Shown here in pieces: positions 63,612-64,000 of a stretch of 64,000 bases of DNA. Each line of letters begins with the position of its first letter. Position 1 is the first letter of the stretch. Origin of the DNA: Actinobacteria bacterium IMCC26256 (lineage in GTDB: Bacteria; Actinomycetota; Acidimicrobiia; IMCC26256); contig CP011489.1 in NCBI GenBank assembly GCA_001023575.1, positions 124,001 to 188,000 of the forward strand. The letters are read 5' to 3'. The translations under genes and the position numbers were made by a program. The notes under the pieces are model-generated. The model ran no database searches, had not been told where the DNA came from, and saw only the letters and a list, made by a program, of their open reading frames with translations.

Positions 63612-64000
63612 TCAGGTAGGAGTGACAAAGATCAGGGCCGCTATTTCGTCAAGGGCCTCAATGCTGTGAACGTCCCTCGCTAAAAAAGGCACGAAGGCCA
63701 CTGCTGCCCCACGCCCGAGTCTGAGCTGAACGCCGTCAAGGTTGTGGCGTTCCCTCGACCCCACGCTCTGGAAATCGGCGAGCACGTCTAGGTACTGGGA
63801 CAGCCTGTCTCTCGCCGAGGCGGGTGCAGTCTCCGTTGCGGGTAGTCCCCTTAGTGCTGCTGCCCGTGAGCGCAGAGTATCCCCATGCTCACTCCCAAAC
63901 ATTGGGTGCACTCGATTCACAATTAACCCTGAGACGCGATACCCGTGGTCCCCGATGCGCTCCGCAAAATACTCTGCCTCCTCGACAGCGTCTCGGCGAG
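63612..64000 (-). CDS. ArsA/GET3-type anion-transporting ATPase, C-terminal part (5' truncated)
   Basis: The reverse-strand frame is open to the right edge, reading RRDAVEEAEYFAERIGDHGYRVSGLIVNRVHPMF, the helix and strand before the conserved NRVHP of actinobacterial ArsA-like ATPases. A variable tail follows and the gene ends at 63612. About 129 residues are present; the P-loop half is outside the window. Mycobacterial relatives occur as pairs of ArsA-like genes. GTG 63920 within this frame is not taken as the start. Confidence 0.8.
   Translation of the reverse strand, partial: RRDAVEEAEYFAERIGDHGYRVSGLIVNRVHPMFGSEHGDTLRSRAAALRGLPATETAPASARDRLSQYLDVLADFQSVGSRERHNLDGVQLRLGRGAAVAFVPFLARDVHSIEALDEIAALIFVTPT

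Overview
The window looks like a chromosomal segment of a moderately GC-rich, free-living actinobacterium, most plausibly of the Acidimicrobiia/Ilumatobacter type. That placement is inferred from family content, not from a marker gene. The lineage clues are: the trio MSMEG_4193-type phosphatase, DUF3090 and SCO1664-type kinase; DUF3151 and DUF2505 proteins; an Rpf-like cell-wall protein; an F420-type FrhB oxidoreductase; a 13E12-type (DUF222) HNH protein under a mycobacterial-type SOS box; and frequent GTG/TTG starts. I see no rRNA operon, prophage, insertion sequence or CRISPR array.

Layout. 0-5 kb: a truncated CDS end, two tandem SHOCT membrane proteins, a long HPF/RaiA-type ribosome hibernation factor, a sulfatase, and an Rpf-like protein behind a long structured leader. 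5-23 kb: mostly housekeeping, with an ABC1/UbiB kinase, lgt, a MacB/LolD-like ABC exporter pair, purE, a nitronate monooxygenase-like protein, gmd, the DUF3151 gene, the MSMEG_4193/DUF3090/SCO1664 cluster, a ClC channel, an FrhB-like protein, a copper ATPase and metF. 23-30 kb: two nearly identical tandem GT-C-like membrane proteins, tadA, and a third diverged paralogue, flanked by two tRNA-Ser genes. 30-36 kb: SRP RNA (ffs), dnaX, ybaB and recR, then metY-metX on the opposite strand. 36-39.5 kb: a Baeyer-Villiger-type monooxygenase and two small membrane proteins.

39.6-52.8 kb is the metabolic centrepiece. A beta-ketothiolase, crotonyl-CoA carboxylase/reductase, ethylmalonyl/methylmalonyl-CoA epimerase, acyl-CoA carboxylase beta and probable epsilon subunits, a CoA-transferase, an acyl-CoA ligase broken by one amber codon, ethylmalonyl-CoA mutase with its own B12 domain, and a 3-hydroxybutyryl-CoA dehydrogenase together form most of an ethylmalonyl-CoA pathway for assimilating acetyl-CoA. 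A degenerate GGDEF protein lies in the mutase operon. Between the CoA-transferase and the broken ligase is a 120-bp cluster of seven DnaA-box-like sequences.

53-64 kb: an S51-like peptidase overlapping a membrane-anchored cyclophilin, a secreted X-Pro peptidase-like hydrolase, lysC-asd, the SOS-controlled HNH protein, a secreted three-repeat protein fused to a GH43-like propeller, tRNA-Pro, a single-domain response regulator, and the 3' part of an ArsA-type ATPase.

A feature running through the window is small tandem duplications at or next to gene ends (13, 14, 67 and 1949 bp units). Several have copied a stop-codon region or the 3' end of a neighbouring gene.
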